Shown piece by piece: positions 9,852 through 20,217 of a stretch of DNA of 64,000 bases. The first letter of the stretch is position 1. Each line of letters starts with the position of its first letter. Source of the DNA: Sorghum bicolor (lineage: Eukaryota; Streptophyta; Magnoliopsida; Poales; Poaceae); NCBI RefSeq assembly GCF_000003195.3, contig NC_012878.2, positions 13,509,104 through 13,573,103 of the forward strand, given 5' to 3'. Below the pieces are notes generated by a model, which was not told the DNA's origin, did not search any database, and saw only the letters and a program-made list of their open reading frames with translations. A program made the translations under genes and the position numbers.

Positions 9852-11429
9852 CTAAAGGCCTGTCCCGTCCGATATATACTTGATGAACGGGGTACGCCAG
9901 TCACTACTACCGGTTGTCGGAGTGGCATCGTCTATGAGCATTGCCTCGGTGGGTTGCTTGTCGACCAGGGTGGAGCCTACGCTTGGCTCGTGAATGTCCT
10001 GGACGAAAATACCCCGCGGGATCTGGCCCTGAGATGACCCTAACTTCGACAACGCATCTGCTGCTTGGTTCTTATCCCGGACCACGTGGATGTACTCTAT
10101 GCCATAGAAGTTGGTTTCCCATTTGCGAATTTCTTTGCAGTAGAGATCCATCTTCTCGTGGGTTGCGTCCCACTCCTTGTTGAGCTGGTTGATAACCAAA
10201 GCGGAGTCGCCATAGACATAGAGGCGCTTGACTCCCAGCTCAACGGCTAGTCTTATGCCATGCAGGCATGCTTCGTATTCGGCGACATTGTTTGACGCCG
10301 GAAAAAGGATCCTAAGGACGTAACGCAGTTTGTCCTTGTTGGGTGACACGAACAGTATCCCAGCGTCGGCACCGTTGATGTTCAAGGACCCGTCAAAGAA
10401 CATTGACCAGTGGTCGGAGACATCGGGAACGGGAGGCTCATTGAGATCCGTCCATTCAGCAATGAAATCGACCAGGGCCTGAGACTTGACTGTGGTGCGA
10501 CTCTGGAACTCCAGGGAAAATGGGCATAATTCCATCGCCCATTTCACGATTCTGCCGTTGGCGTCTTTATTGCGCAGAATGTCCCCGAGAGGGAAACTGG
10601 TTGTTACCAAGACTCGATGGCCGTCGAAGTAGTGCTTCAGCTTTCCTGATGTTATTAGAATGGCGTATATAAGCTTCTGTATTTGTGGGTACCTGGCCTT
10701 GGACTCATTTAAGACCTCACTTATGAAGTAAACGGGTCTCTGGACCTTATAGGCATGACCTGGTTCATCTCGCTCGACCACTACATCGGTGCTTGAGTTG
10801 GTGCTGGAACCCTGGCCGTCCCGTAGTTCTCGGATTGTCACCATGTTGACGTAGTGACGACCGTTCCTTTTCGGCGACCAACCTGCCTTGCTGAAAACGG
10901 ATTGGGTGTGCCGTGAGTAAAGAGAGGCCGAGTTGTTCAGGCCGCAGGGATAATCTTCCTTCTTGAGCTTAACAGATCGTCCTGAGGGTGTTGAGGTTAT
11001 CGTCAGAGACGTTCCCAGCCGTTCGTGTGTAGCGACACGAGTTGGCCGGCGGGATTTGAAAAAATCCGCTGGAGCAGCTTGGTCAGGCTGATGTAGAATT
11101 CCGTCTACTAGTTGGGAAACTTCAAGTAGCTTGGAGTCAGCGCGATCAAGCGCTTGGAGAAGGTCCGAGCAGTCGATCTTCTTTCCCTTGTAGAGCGGGA
11201 ACGGTGGTCGGGCGCTTGGCGCCGCCACGCGAGTGGTCGGAGACGTCGTGATCTCAGATCGGATCTGAGTTTCTTTCGAAACCGTGGTCGTGAGGCCGCC
11301 GCTACACGTCGTCCACGTGATCTGGCTGACGGTGAACGTGAGGCCTTCAGGCACGATCGCGGAAGCTGGGATCGTGACCATCTTGTTCGCCGGGGAAGTT
11401 GCACGCACACCCCCTACCTGGCGCGCCAC
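9852..11429 (-). CDS. Element B fused gag-start/RNase H reading frame
   Basis: This open frame of 525 residues begins at the end of the 5' LTR. Residues 1 to about 180 look like a gag leader rich in Thr, Ser and Pro, with no protease or polymerase motif. From about residue 215 (VVERDEPGHAYKVQRPVYF) the protein is the RT connection and RNase H, with MFFDGSLN, NNVAEYEACL and YGDSALVINQL keeping the catalytic acidic residues. About 2-3 kb of gag, protease and reverse transcriptase normally found between is missing, yet the frame stays open across the junction. The start codon is uncertain because the frame runs back into the LTR edge. Confidence 0.75.
   Translation of the reverse strand: MARQVGGVRATSPANKMVTIPASAIVPEGLTFTVSQITWTTCSGGLTTTVSKETQIRSEITTSPTTRVAAPSARPPFPLYKGKKIDCSDLLQALDRADSKLLEVSQLVDGILHQPDQAAPADFFKSRRPTRVATHERLGTSLTITSTPSGRSVKLKKEDYPCGLNNSASLYSRHTQSVFSKAGWSPKRNGRHYVNMVTIRELRDGQGSSTNSSTDVVVERDEPGHAYKVQRPVYFISEVLNESKARYPQIQKLIYAILITSGKLKHYFDGHRVLVTTSFPLGDILRNKDANGRIVKWAMELCPFSLEFQSRTTVKSQALVDFIAEWTDLNEPPVPDVSDHWSMFFDGSLNINGADAGILFVSPNKDKLRYVLRILFPASNNVAEYEACLHGIRLAVELGVKRLYVYGDSALVINQLNKEWDATHEKMDLYCKEIRKWETNFYGIEYIHVVRDKNQAADALSKLGSSQGQIPRGIFVQDIHEPSVGSTLVDKQPTEAMLIDDATPTTGSSDWRTPFIKYISDGTGL
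11410..11428 (-). other. Primer-binding site of element B
   Basis: On the - strand TGGCGCGCCAGGTAGGGGG begins one base after the LTR end. Its place and TGG start fit a tRNA primer site. I do not assign the tRNA. Confidence 0.7.
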
Positions 11430-11890
11430 TGTCGACGAAAGCTAGTCGGCAGTCTACCTTGGGGTATACCCACGGTAGTAGTTTATCGGTAGACGGTGCG
11501 CAAACTACGAACTCGATGGTGACGCAAGACACGGACAAGCTTTTTATCCAGGTTCGGCCGCCGAGTTGGCGTAATACCTACGTCCTGCGTCTGGTTGTAT
11601 TGATTTGTGTTGAGAGAATAATCCTGTCCTAGGGGGGTCCCTTGCCCCTCCTTATATAGTCTGGAGGGCAGGGTTACAGATCTGGAAACTAATCCTAGTT
11701 GGTTACAATTGCCATGGATAATTCGATATCAATTCCTATTCTAACCGACTAGAATCCTGCTTGATCTCCACATCTTGTTTCCTTGCGTGAAACTCCAGGC
11801 TGTCGGATCAAGCCTTGAACTCATCTCGTAATGGGCCAAGCCTCCTGGCCCAAGCCTAGCCGTAAGGGTATAGGGGTTTATACCCCCACA
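11430..11890 (-). repeat. Element B 5' LTR
   Basis: This 461-bp repeat pairs with 3593-4052. Its + strand ends are TGTCGACG and CCCCACA. It carries the element promoter on the - strand (see 11652-11659). Confidence 0.95.
11652..11659 (-). promoter_or_regulatory. TATA box in the element B 5' LTR
   Basis: On the - strand the sequence reads CTATATAAGG, a strong plant TATA box, followed by the rest of the LTR toward the primer-binding site. It is identical in the other LTR. Confidence 0.65.
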
Positions 11891-11895
11891 ATAGG

Positions 11896-12246
11896 TCACC
11901 TTGACTCAAAGCCTACAACGAGCAGACAAATAGGGAGACCCGAGAGAACGTGGTTGACCAGCTCGAGGAAGCTCGAGACATGGCCCTCCTCAACTCAGCA
12001 AGGTACCACGAGAAGCTCCGACGCTATCACGACAAGCACGTGTGCAAAAGGGATCTGAACATGGGCGACCTCGTCCTACGCCGATGACATAGTAACCAAG
12101 GACGCCACAAGCTGACTCCACCCTAGGAAGGCCCATACGTGGTGGCCGAGGTCTTGAAGCCGGGGACGTACAAGCTCGCAGACGAAAAAGGGGCGGTCCA
12201 CACCAACGCGTGGAACATCGAACAGCTACGTCGCTTCTACCCTTAG
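11896..12246 (+). pseudogene. Element A integrase C-terminal end
   Basis: This resumes element A's polyprotein after element B. It reads AYNEQTN, then ENVVDQLEEARDMALLNSAR and LNMGDLVLRR, and ends WNIEQLRRFYP with TAG at 12244-12246. Three in-frame stops (near 11905, 12085 and 12123) break it. The match of this end to the break at 3592 is part of the evidence for the nested insertion of B. Confidence 0.85.
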
Positions 12247-12799
12247 AGCTTTGAGGCTTTACATTTTCATGCACATTTTGTACCGAGACCCTGTGAATGA
12301 ATATGTGAATAAATGAGAATATTTTTTCAAGTAGTACACGCTATCACCGGTCAAATCTCGATGTTAGGAGGAAGTCCCAACTATGAACCATCATAGTCGA
12401 CACTCGCTTGGGGGCTAGCAGGGGGGACCCCCCTAGGTTCCTAAAAATCGAACGACATTTCCTTTTCAAGCCCTAAGGAAACCCCACAAGATCAAGTAGC
12501 AAAGGCACCTCGAGCCCCTTAAGGGTTGAGAAACGTCGAGCCTGAGAACCCTTACGCCCCCAGGCTATGGTAACTCTACTGACTTCCTCACCCTTGAGGC
12601 AATCAAAGATGCCTCAACAAAAGATCGAACGAGAATACAAACTTAGGCAGGAAAGGAAACAAAGGAAATTCGAGCGTAAAAATAAACAAATATACATGAA
12701 AATCACAAGTCTTAAGACTACTCAAGCCACATCATTTAGTTAAGAAAAGTGATAAGTATTTTACAATGGGTCTAAATACCCAGAATAGGCTCGCAGGCC
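12247..12799. other. Element A intergenic region between convergent genes
   Basis: No gene is seen. The block lies between the integrase stop (+ strand) and the stop of the antisense gene (- strand, 12800). It contains a GC hairpin (GGGGGGACCCCCC near 12424) and A-rich stretches suitable for polyadenylation on both strands. Confidence 0.6.
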
Positions 12800-13518
12800 T
12801 TAGCCCACATCTCTGCCCTCACCACCGTCTTCTGCGCCCGAGCTAGTCTCAGGGGGGAGTACCTCTAGCTCGAACAGCTTCGCCAGCCTTTCCCTAGGGA
12901 CCTCCGCGTTGTCGATCAAGGCATGGAGCCTCTCCTCGTTCTCGGCGTCGGTTTTGGAAATATCAGTGACAAAGCCATGGGACACCACCTCCATGTCGTA
13001 GGAGAAGCCTGAGCAGACGACCGCCATCGCTCACTTCACCCCAGTATGAAGGGCGTCCCGCACCCGATCCCTCAGCGTGGCACCTAAGTAGCACAACTGG
13101 TCGACCAGCGCATCGCCTCGAGCTGCCTCCCTCAACTCATCCACAAGCTCGAGCTCCCAAGAGGCTGAAAGGTCACTTATCGTAGTCCTTAGCCGACTAT
13201 TTAGAGCAACCTCCCCATCGAGCTGTAGAACCGGCATCGACCTGGGCGGCCAGGAGATCATCCTTAAGCCCTACAAAGATCAATAAAGGAGAGTTAGAAA
13301 GCACGGGAAAGAAACGTGACTAAAAGAAACACGAAAGCCAGACCACACTTACCGCGAATCCTTTCTTCAAGAGTCGTGTTCTCACCAACTAAGTCGGTGT
13401 TGGCCCTCTCGATCTCCTTATAAGAGCGAGCCAGATCAGTATTTGCGACCCGCAAGTCCTCGATCATCTTACCCGCTTGTAAGACGGCTCCCTCCTTCTC
13501 CAGCAGCACTTTCTTCAG
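12800..13518 (-). pseudogene. Element A antisense gene, 3' part (coiled coil)
   Basis: Two exons are seen on the - strand: the left part of an exon down to 13353, then an intron 13352-13271 with GT-AG ends, then 13270-12800 ending in TAA. The first exon encodes a strongly heptad-patterned segment (VLLEKEGAVLQAGKMIEDLR and onward). The last encodes an acidic tail ending EDGGEGRDVG. A TGA at 13031-13033 sits where CGA is likely. The exon is interrupted at 13518 by element C and continues at 21877. It is the counterpart of the antisense genes in B, E and F. Confidence 0.7.
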
Positions 13519-13523
13519 ATGGT

Positions 13524-15177
13524 TGTTGATGGTCCTTAAGTATCAAATATAATCAGCAAATAAATAGAGAAAAGGATCCAAATGCAACCGACACCTAGAC
13601 TTAGGGTTTTATCTGACAGAATTCCATGAGTTTTGGTATTTGTCTATTTCTGCAGGGGGTTATCAGGAAAAATGGAGGAAAGGCCCACACGTCGGGTTTA
13701 CATAGAGATATTAATGTGCACCACAATTATCCAACATCTAGAACAGTCCAGAAGCCACGAGAATTAGCGGGAGGCCGAGCGGACCCTGGGGTAGAGCGCC
13801 CGCCCTCCCCCTGTGGGTGCGCGCCCTGCCTTAGAGCCAATCAGACTCCACCTCGCGGATCATGCTCCACCAACCTAAAGGATTAAGGAAAACCATGCGA
13901 TTAATGTCGGTTTGATCTGACGGTCCATATTCATTTAGAGGGACTATATAAGCAAACCCCCTGGCCCCTGGAGGAGAGGACCTCTAAAGCCCTAATTCAT
14001 TCATCTATCTCGGGAGAAGAAATCTCTGATCAAGACCTAGAGCCTCCACATCAACTAGATCTCTAGTTTAGCATAGCTACATAGGATTAGAACTAGAAGG
14101 AGTCAATCTTCGATTGGTTTTCGGATCTATCAAGAGGATTGTTGGTAATTCCTCTATTGTTCTTCATTTGTTCATCATTGTTCTTCAATATTATGAATAT
14201 GACTTTGTTCTACTTCAATATATTGATTATGACTTTGCTCTACGTGTTTGTATTTGCAATTATATCATTCTTAGTTTATCATAGTTATATGCTTGGCTTA
14301 GTTAGATTGGATTTATATACATGTCTAGGATCGTATAGCGTTTATCCATGTGTACAGTGGGTAAATGATAAGTATTGTGTAGGCGTGGTGCCTATACCGT
14401 ATTTATCTGTGATTGTACCCTATATGCTAGATCGCGGGGTAGTTCGTGGTAGTGACAGCTCCATTGATTCTTATATAGTCCCCCTCTCGTGTATAGGGCA
14501 GGCAGAGCAACATTATTACAGGGGAGTGATTGCTATGTTTCTCATCTTTCTTGATAATATCACTATGCATGGGCGTAGTCCTGTCTGGCAATGATTGCCA
14601 AGTATAATTGCACTAACTATGATATGCTAGACTTTATAGTTAAGAATAACTTAGGAAATATTGTTGTAGTTCATCCTAATTTCATGCTAATGACTAGCTA
14701 GAATATCTGTTGAGGTGCTTATCATTATTATATGTGGCTAGTTATGCTGATCAGATTAATTATGTTTGTCACCATTCATACTTTATTTATATTTTATATG
14801 ACATTTATCCCTGTATGAAAAAGATAGATAAATGCTCTCTATTATACATGCAATGATAGATACTCAATTCCATCTTCCATTCCATAATCAACATTGATGA
14901 TTAGCAATCCCTTCCCAGTGGTAAAAATATAAATAACGATACCTGGAATACTTCCTGGTTAAAATGCTACATCGGTATTAATTTGTGCGCTTATATATCC
15001 CATTTATTATTTATCTAGATGAGTAATTTCATATTTCAATACCGTGGCTCTCATGTCATGGTGGGGAATGACAACTTGGCTTAAGTGGCATGAGGGATAG
15101 GTTCGGCAGTTTTGGAGTCATTATTAGAATTATAAAACTAAGTCTACTTTTGGTAATGACGTTAAGAATGCCCAACA
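13524..15177 (+). repeat. Element C 5' LTR
   Basis: It starts TGTTGATGGTCC and ends AATGCCCAACA. A TATA box (TATATAAG, 13945-13952) follows a GC-rich upstream part. The 450-base open frame at 14139-14594 is discussed among rejected items. Confidence 0.93.
13945..13952 (+). promoter_or_regulatory. TATA box in the element C 5' LTR
   Basis: TATATAAG lies within GGGACTATATAAGC, and the same box is at about 20640 in the 3' LTR despite divergence nearby. It is the likely start of the element RNA. Confidence 0.65.
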
Positions 15178-15185
15178 AGCATTTG

Positions 15186-15203
15186 TGGCGCCGTTGCCGG
15201 GGA
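15186..15203 (+). other. Primer-binding site of element C
   Basis: TGGCGCCGTTGCCGGGGA lies eight bases after the LTR end. This is the primer-site type I associate with Athila and related Ty3 elements. Confidence 0.8.
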
Positions 15204-15340
15204 AGGTTGATTACTAATAAGGAATGAATACAGAATTTTGAGTCATCATTCGCATCACTAATATGATTGAGATTATCAATTCTCTCGTATAGCTTTACGC
15301 CTGTATTTTTCTATTTTGATTATTTTATGCAGGGTGATGT

Positions 15341-16695
15341 ATGAATAGAAGACATCTTCCAAGAAATTTTGTTGACAACCCCGAAGCGTTATTCAGAAAA
15401 ACAATAGCCAAGCTCAAGAAGACATCGTCAACACTTCAACACGAAGCTTCATCCAATTTAGAAGATCGCCGAAGTTTCATCCGGAACTTGTCGACTGAGT
15501 TCGGAGCCATGGCGAACAAGTCGATCCACGAGTACTCAGCTCCCACTACGGACAACATCCGCACTGGACCTGCTGCAGAGATCGATGATAACTTTGAGCT
15601 CAAGCCTGGGCTCATCAACATGGTGCAAGCTAACCAGTTCTGCAGAAAGGCGCACGAAGATGCTAGTGCTCATCTCCAACACTTCTTGGAGATTTGCAGC
15701 ACATTCACCATGTCAGGAGTCCCCAGAGATGCTATACTACTTCGCCTCTTCCCTTTCTCACTGTTGGGGAGAGCGAAGCAGCGGTTCTACGCTACAAAGG
15801 AGAAGAATACTACTTGGGCACTCTGCTCCACGAACTTTCTGGCTAAGTTCTTTCCCATGGGCAAGAACAATGCTCTCCGTGGGAAAATTACAAGTTTTCA
15901 GCAACAACATGATGAATCCGTTCCAGAAGCATGGGAGCGCTTCCAAGACTACATCTTAGAATGTCCCCATCATGGAATGGAGAGCTGGCTAGTGATGCAG
16001 ACGTTTTATCATGGGCTCGGCAATAGTGCCCGTGAGACCATGGATGCTGCAGCTGGAGGAGCATTCCTATCCCTCACCATATCACAAGCTACAGCTCTTG
16101 TGGAGAAGATGGCATCCAACCAAGGTTGGAATGAAGAGAGGACCCAGACACGCAAGAAGGGTGGAGGTATGCTCCAGCTCAAGGAGGTAGATATGTTGTC
16201 TGCCAAGCTAGACCTGCTCATGAAGAAGCTCAATGATAGAGCTGGAGATAAGAAGGAAGTCATGCACGTCTACGACTCTCACATGACTTGTGAGGAGTGT
16301 GGAAATACTGAACACTCAGGCAATCACTGCCCTGAGATGCTTGAGGACCTGAACTACATCATTAACAACAACAACAATTACTACAACCGTCCTCAGCAAA
16401 ATCAAGGTTGGAATCAACAGAGGCCTAACTACTCAGGTAATTAGCAAGGTAACAATTCTTACAATAATAACAATAATTTTCCACCTCTGAGAGAGTTAGT
16501 GTCTAATCAAGGAAAGCTAATGGATAACCTATCTAAGAAATTGGGATCTAATGATAAAATGCTAGAAAATATAAATAATAGAATGGATAATTTCTCTTCT
16601 GCCATAAAGAATCAAATTAGCTTTAATAAAATGATTGAATCTCAGTTAAATCAAATAGCTGTTGTGGTTCCTGCTACTAACCCTGGTATACCATG
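15341..16695 (+). pseudogene. Element C gag
   Basis: The first frame gives 367 residues, from MNRRHLPRNF to a TAG at 16442-16444, and the same frame continues to 16695. The capsid-type retrotransposon gag region (PF03732-like) covers residues about 85-250. It includes LLRLFPFSLLGRAKQRF, then FLAKFFPMGKN and the AWERFQDYILECPHHGM block typical of Athila-type gag. A CCHC zinc knuckle (C-x2-C-x4-H-x4-C, from CEECGNTEH) lies at residues about 311-324. The TAG probably replaced CAG in an Asn/Gln-rich stretch. Downstream residues are Asn- and Lys-rich, with a possible coiled coil. Confidence 0.85.
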
Positions 16696-16732
16696 ACAAC
16701 CGGAAGGATTATAATCTGCAAATCTTGTAGAC

Positions 16733-17860
16733 ATGTTTGATAAAGGTAACTACTGGAGTAACCCCGTTGCGGAAGTAACTACTGACCTTCTGTCGGTCAA
16801 GAGAGGCGATCCAGGATGCCCCGTCATCCCGATCTCCATCGGCATGGTGGACTTTCCAGAAGCACTCTGTGACTTTGGCTCCAGTGTCAACATTATGCCT
16901 AGGGTATTCTATGAAAAATTATTTACATATCCTTTACTAGAAACAACCATGTGTTTGCAGCTTGCAGATCGGACGCTAAGTTTCCCAAAGGAAATATTGA
17001 AGAACCTTTGCGTCCGAGTTTGTGCCTTGTACGCCCCAGTAGACTTCATGTTTATAGAGACTGGTAATGATGAGAGGGCACCCGTCATCTTATGGAGGCC
17101 ATTCCTGAACACCTCAGGAGCTGTCATCTACGCTAGTGCTGCCAAGATCAGTTTCTACATCAAGGGGAGGAAGGAGACATTTTCCTTCAAGAACAAGACT
17201 GCACAAATCCTAGAGCAATCCCGACATGAACCAAGGAAGAGGACCAACAGGAGGAACATAAACAAGCAAGTGTGGACCGAGTCATCTAAGATGGTCAATG
17301 CAGTTCATGGAGGTCAAGATCATCGACTCAAGTCACCGTTCCTGACCAAGAAGGACGACCCAAGTATGCCAAGCATCCAGTGCTCCATTAATGGGTATAA
17401 CTTCTACAAGACGCTTTGCGACACCGGATCGGGCGTCAACATAAAGGCCGTAGTCACCTATCAGCTCCTGTTCGGAACCATGCCCCTAAAACCAACATAC
17501 ATTCAGCTCTAGATGGCAGATCAGACATTCCGAAAGGTTGAAGGTATAGTAACTGATGTCCGTGTCAAAATAGACGATCATTTTGTCCATACAGACTTTC
17601 AGGTTATTGACATGGGAGAAGACGAGTATGATCCACCAATCATCCTTGGGAGACCGTTCCTCAGCACCGTTAAAGCAATCATCTACATTGGAACCGGAGA
17701 AGTCCACATGCACTTCCCCTCTGACATGGTACACCGCTATTTTACTGAGCCTAACTATATAGTTGAAGACTCTAAGCAGGTCATGTCAAGAAGAAGACGA
17801 CGCAACCGAGGAGGCAAATCATCAAGGACAGATGGGCAGACTACGAAGGAGAAGTGGTAA
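16733..17860 (+). pseudogene. Element C tandem protease-like domains
   Basis: Two retropepsin-like units follow each other. The first has LCDFGSSVNIMP (D-F-G instead of D-T-G) followed by VILWRPFLNTSGAVI. The second has LCDTGSGVNI, with a canonical D-T-G, then a TAG at 17511-17513 and IILGRPFLSTVKAII. Both show the flap and I-L-G/W-R-P-F end. The segment closes with a basic stretch (SRRRRRNRGG) and a stop at 17858-17860. No reverse transcriptase follows. Confidence 0.8.
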
Positions 17861-20202
17861 GGTCTGAAGACATACACCTTGAACAGAACTGTCCTGAGAA
17901 GACCGTAGCACCGAGTCAGGTGTGGAAAGAAAAGATAGTTATACACGAAGAGGAGGCGCTGCCGAAACCACCGACTACGCCATCTAGCGAATCTCAAGAC
18001 GACTAAGAAAACAGAGAGTCCTGTTCGAAGGACTTAAAACACAGAACACCTTGCCAAAAGGTAAACTTGGTAGTTATCCTTTTCCTTTCAATTATTTAAA
18101 ATAGTTTGTCTAGTTAATCAGGTTAATATCATCTTGAAAAGAGAAAATAAAAATGTTAAAACTAGTAAGCCCCATGTGAGTACACAAGTGGAATAAATCC
18201 CATTAGTACATTCATTGTGGTGGCATAAAAAAAATAATAATAATAAAATAAAAATATTCTTCTGCTCTACAAAAATATAAAAATAAAATTGTGATCCTAC
18301 CAAAGAAAGTAGCATTTGTTGAGGAGGCTCAACATGATAAAGGGCTAGATATTTATGCTAACACCTAATCAGTTCCACAAAGCTTTGTTGTCTATTTGAG
18401 CTCCACATAATTCAAGGATCAAGAAGACTAGCAGACGGATGACATTCTAATCGTTATCAGGGTGCTGCCGACGTTCAAATACACCTCCACCACCTGCTAG
18501 CTACATCAGAAAAATTACATCAAAATCCAGCTTGGGGGAGAGCACCCCTAGTTATCCCGTTAAGTATTTCTATCTATCTATATACTTATACTATATATAT
18601 ATATATATAAAAATATACATAACCATGAAAAACCAAATAAAGATTTTGTGCTTATATATATATCTTTTGCTTAGTATGCTTAATAAATAAATAAAGTGGC
18701 TATGCTAAACTGAATCTTAATAAAACTCTAGCATGGATATGGAATAGTTGCTCCGCCTAATTTTCAAATTTGAAGTTCTCTCTCAAATTTAGACATAACT
18801 GTTATAATTTAAAGCTTGCTCTAAACCTGAACTTGTGGGAAGAGAACTTGATCTAAAGTCTAAGTTGTTAACGGATATGATATGGGAAGGTTGAGCTGCT
18901 GTTTATTTGTTCCTAGAGATGCTACAATTCTGGACAATTTTATCTTTGAAAATATTTAAAATAATACATGATGAGTTCCTGTATGATGAGAGTTTAAATT
19001 CCTACCACAGCCATATATACATGCTTGGTAAGACTTTGAGCCACACATTTACTTTTTACTACTTATGAGCATTGAGTGTGGGCAAGCTGTGTAGACCCTT
19101 AGGAGCTTGTCATGTGGTTAAAATCAAGATTCACTTGCATGTTCACTAACACATGCTACTTCTACTCCGGAAGTACGCATCCACATATGTCCACTCATTT
19201 CCATCTCTAGAGCCACCCAAAAGTATTCTACTCCTAATCCGGGAGAGAATAGCCAAAAACATTATCCCATTCATGTTTTTCCCTGTAAAATAAATGCTCG
19301 AGTTATCTTGGTTACTACCACTTGCCATATTATTTCAGGAGATGAGTGCTCTAAAAAAGAGAGAGAAAGGATACGAGGAAATAAAAAGGGACATGTGCCC
19401 GGAACCTCGAAAGAAAAGAAAAAGTGAGACGAAAGGTAAAAATGGACAAGTGTCCGACAGTAGAATTAGGGGTACAAGATACCCACCTGAGAGGAAAGAA
19501 AAAGAAAATGTAGAGCATCTCATTCTCCTCAAAAAGTTTCAAAAGAGCAAGAAAGGTATGTAATCCCTCAGAAGAGCAAAAGTAGAATTAGACTTTCACC
19601 ATTGTTATCACCATCATCACCATACACCATTCATTCGCCACACGTGCACATCTTGATTTGACTTATTGACTCGTTTCTCTGGATCCATGGTTTGACTATG
19701 CAATAAATGTCTTGTAAGTATGTATACTTTATCTCCCACCTATGAGCTCCAAATATCAAAAGCCTTATTAAAGTAGGGTGAGAGAGAAGGCAATATCACT
19801 ATGCCGCGTACCAAAAATACTACATACTTTGAGAGAAGGCATATACCATCACTGCCTTGGTAAGGATCCAGAAATACCACAAAAGAGAGATCTGAGAGAG
19901 TCATACAAGGAATCTCTGAGTTTTATTTGAAAATCTGCAAAAACTCTAGAGCTATAGCTGATCAAAAATAAGAGACATGGCGCTTAACTAGACCGTTCTA
20001 TCTTTTAACTACTCAATACAGAAGTGATGGTTACAAGTCCCATGGTGAAAGGTAAAATAAGTAAGTTATAAGTTTTGACGGTTTACTCTAACTCAGAGAT
20101 GAGACCTTATTTGAAAGCATGTGTACCGTCAACTTTTAAAGGCATTCCAACAACTTCTGATCCACCACTAAGATTATCCATGCTCAGGGACGAGCAAGAG
20201 GT
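17861..20202. other. Element C non-coding internal region
   Basis: No pol gene or other recognisable gene is present in 2.3 kb where RT, RNase H and integrase would lie in an autonomous element. It is A/T-rich with microsatellites near 18230 and 18595. A polypurine-like box CTTGGGGGAG occurs at about 18531, matching the true tract at 20207. A short frame at 19294-19563 is Lys/Glu-rich with no motif. Confidence 0.7.
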
Positions 20203-20217
20203 AAGCTTGGGGGAGTT
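20203..20217 (+). other. Polypurine tract of element C
   Basis: AAGCTTGGGGGAGTT abuts the 3' LTR start at 20218, in the place used to prime second-strand DNA. Confidence 0.75.

Larger units (their letters stand above)
3593..11890 (-). mobile_element. Ty3 Tat-type retrotransposon B (complete ends, internally deleted)
   Basis: This is an 8.3 kb element read on the - strand. It is bounded by two LTRs (3593-4052 and 11430-11890) and by the 5-bp target duplication ATAGG (3588-3592 and 11891-11895). The LTRs differ at six bases and one indel, about 1.3%, so the insertion is young. The order on the - strand is 5' LTR, primer-binding site, a fused gag/RNase H frame, integrase, then an antisense multi-exon gene, tandem repeats and the 3' LTR. 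Most of gag, protease and reverse transcriptase are absent, so it depends on a helper or was deleted after insertion. Confidence 0.93.

Noticed and set aside
14139..14594. A 151-residue hydrophobic open frame in the element C LTR, also present at 20837-21289
   Set aside because: Between the two LTR copies I counted about 14-15 replacement differences and only about 5 silent ones in 150 codons, as expected for non-coding DNA. The frame lies wholly in the LTR.
18520..18545. A second polypurine tract in element C (CTTGGGGGAG at 18531)
   Set aside because: It is not followed by an LTR start. It may be an internal tract as in some Athila elements, but function cannot be supported from the sequence.
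19294..19563. Lys/Glu-rich frame in the non-coding part of element C
   Set aside because: It is low-complexity, with no motif and no homology that I recognise. It is most likely chance coding in A/G-rich DNA.
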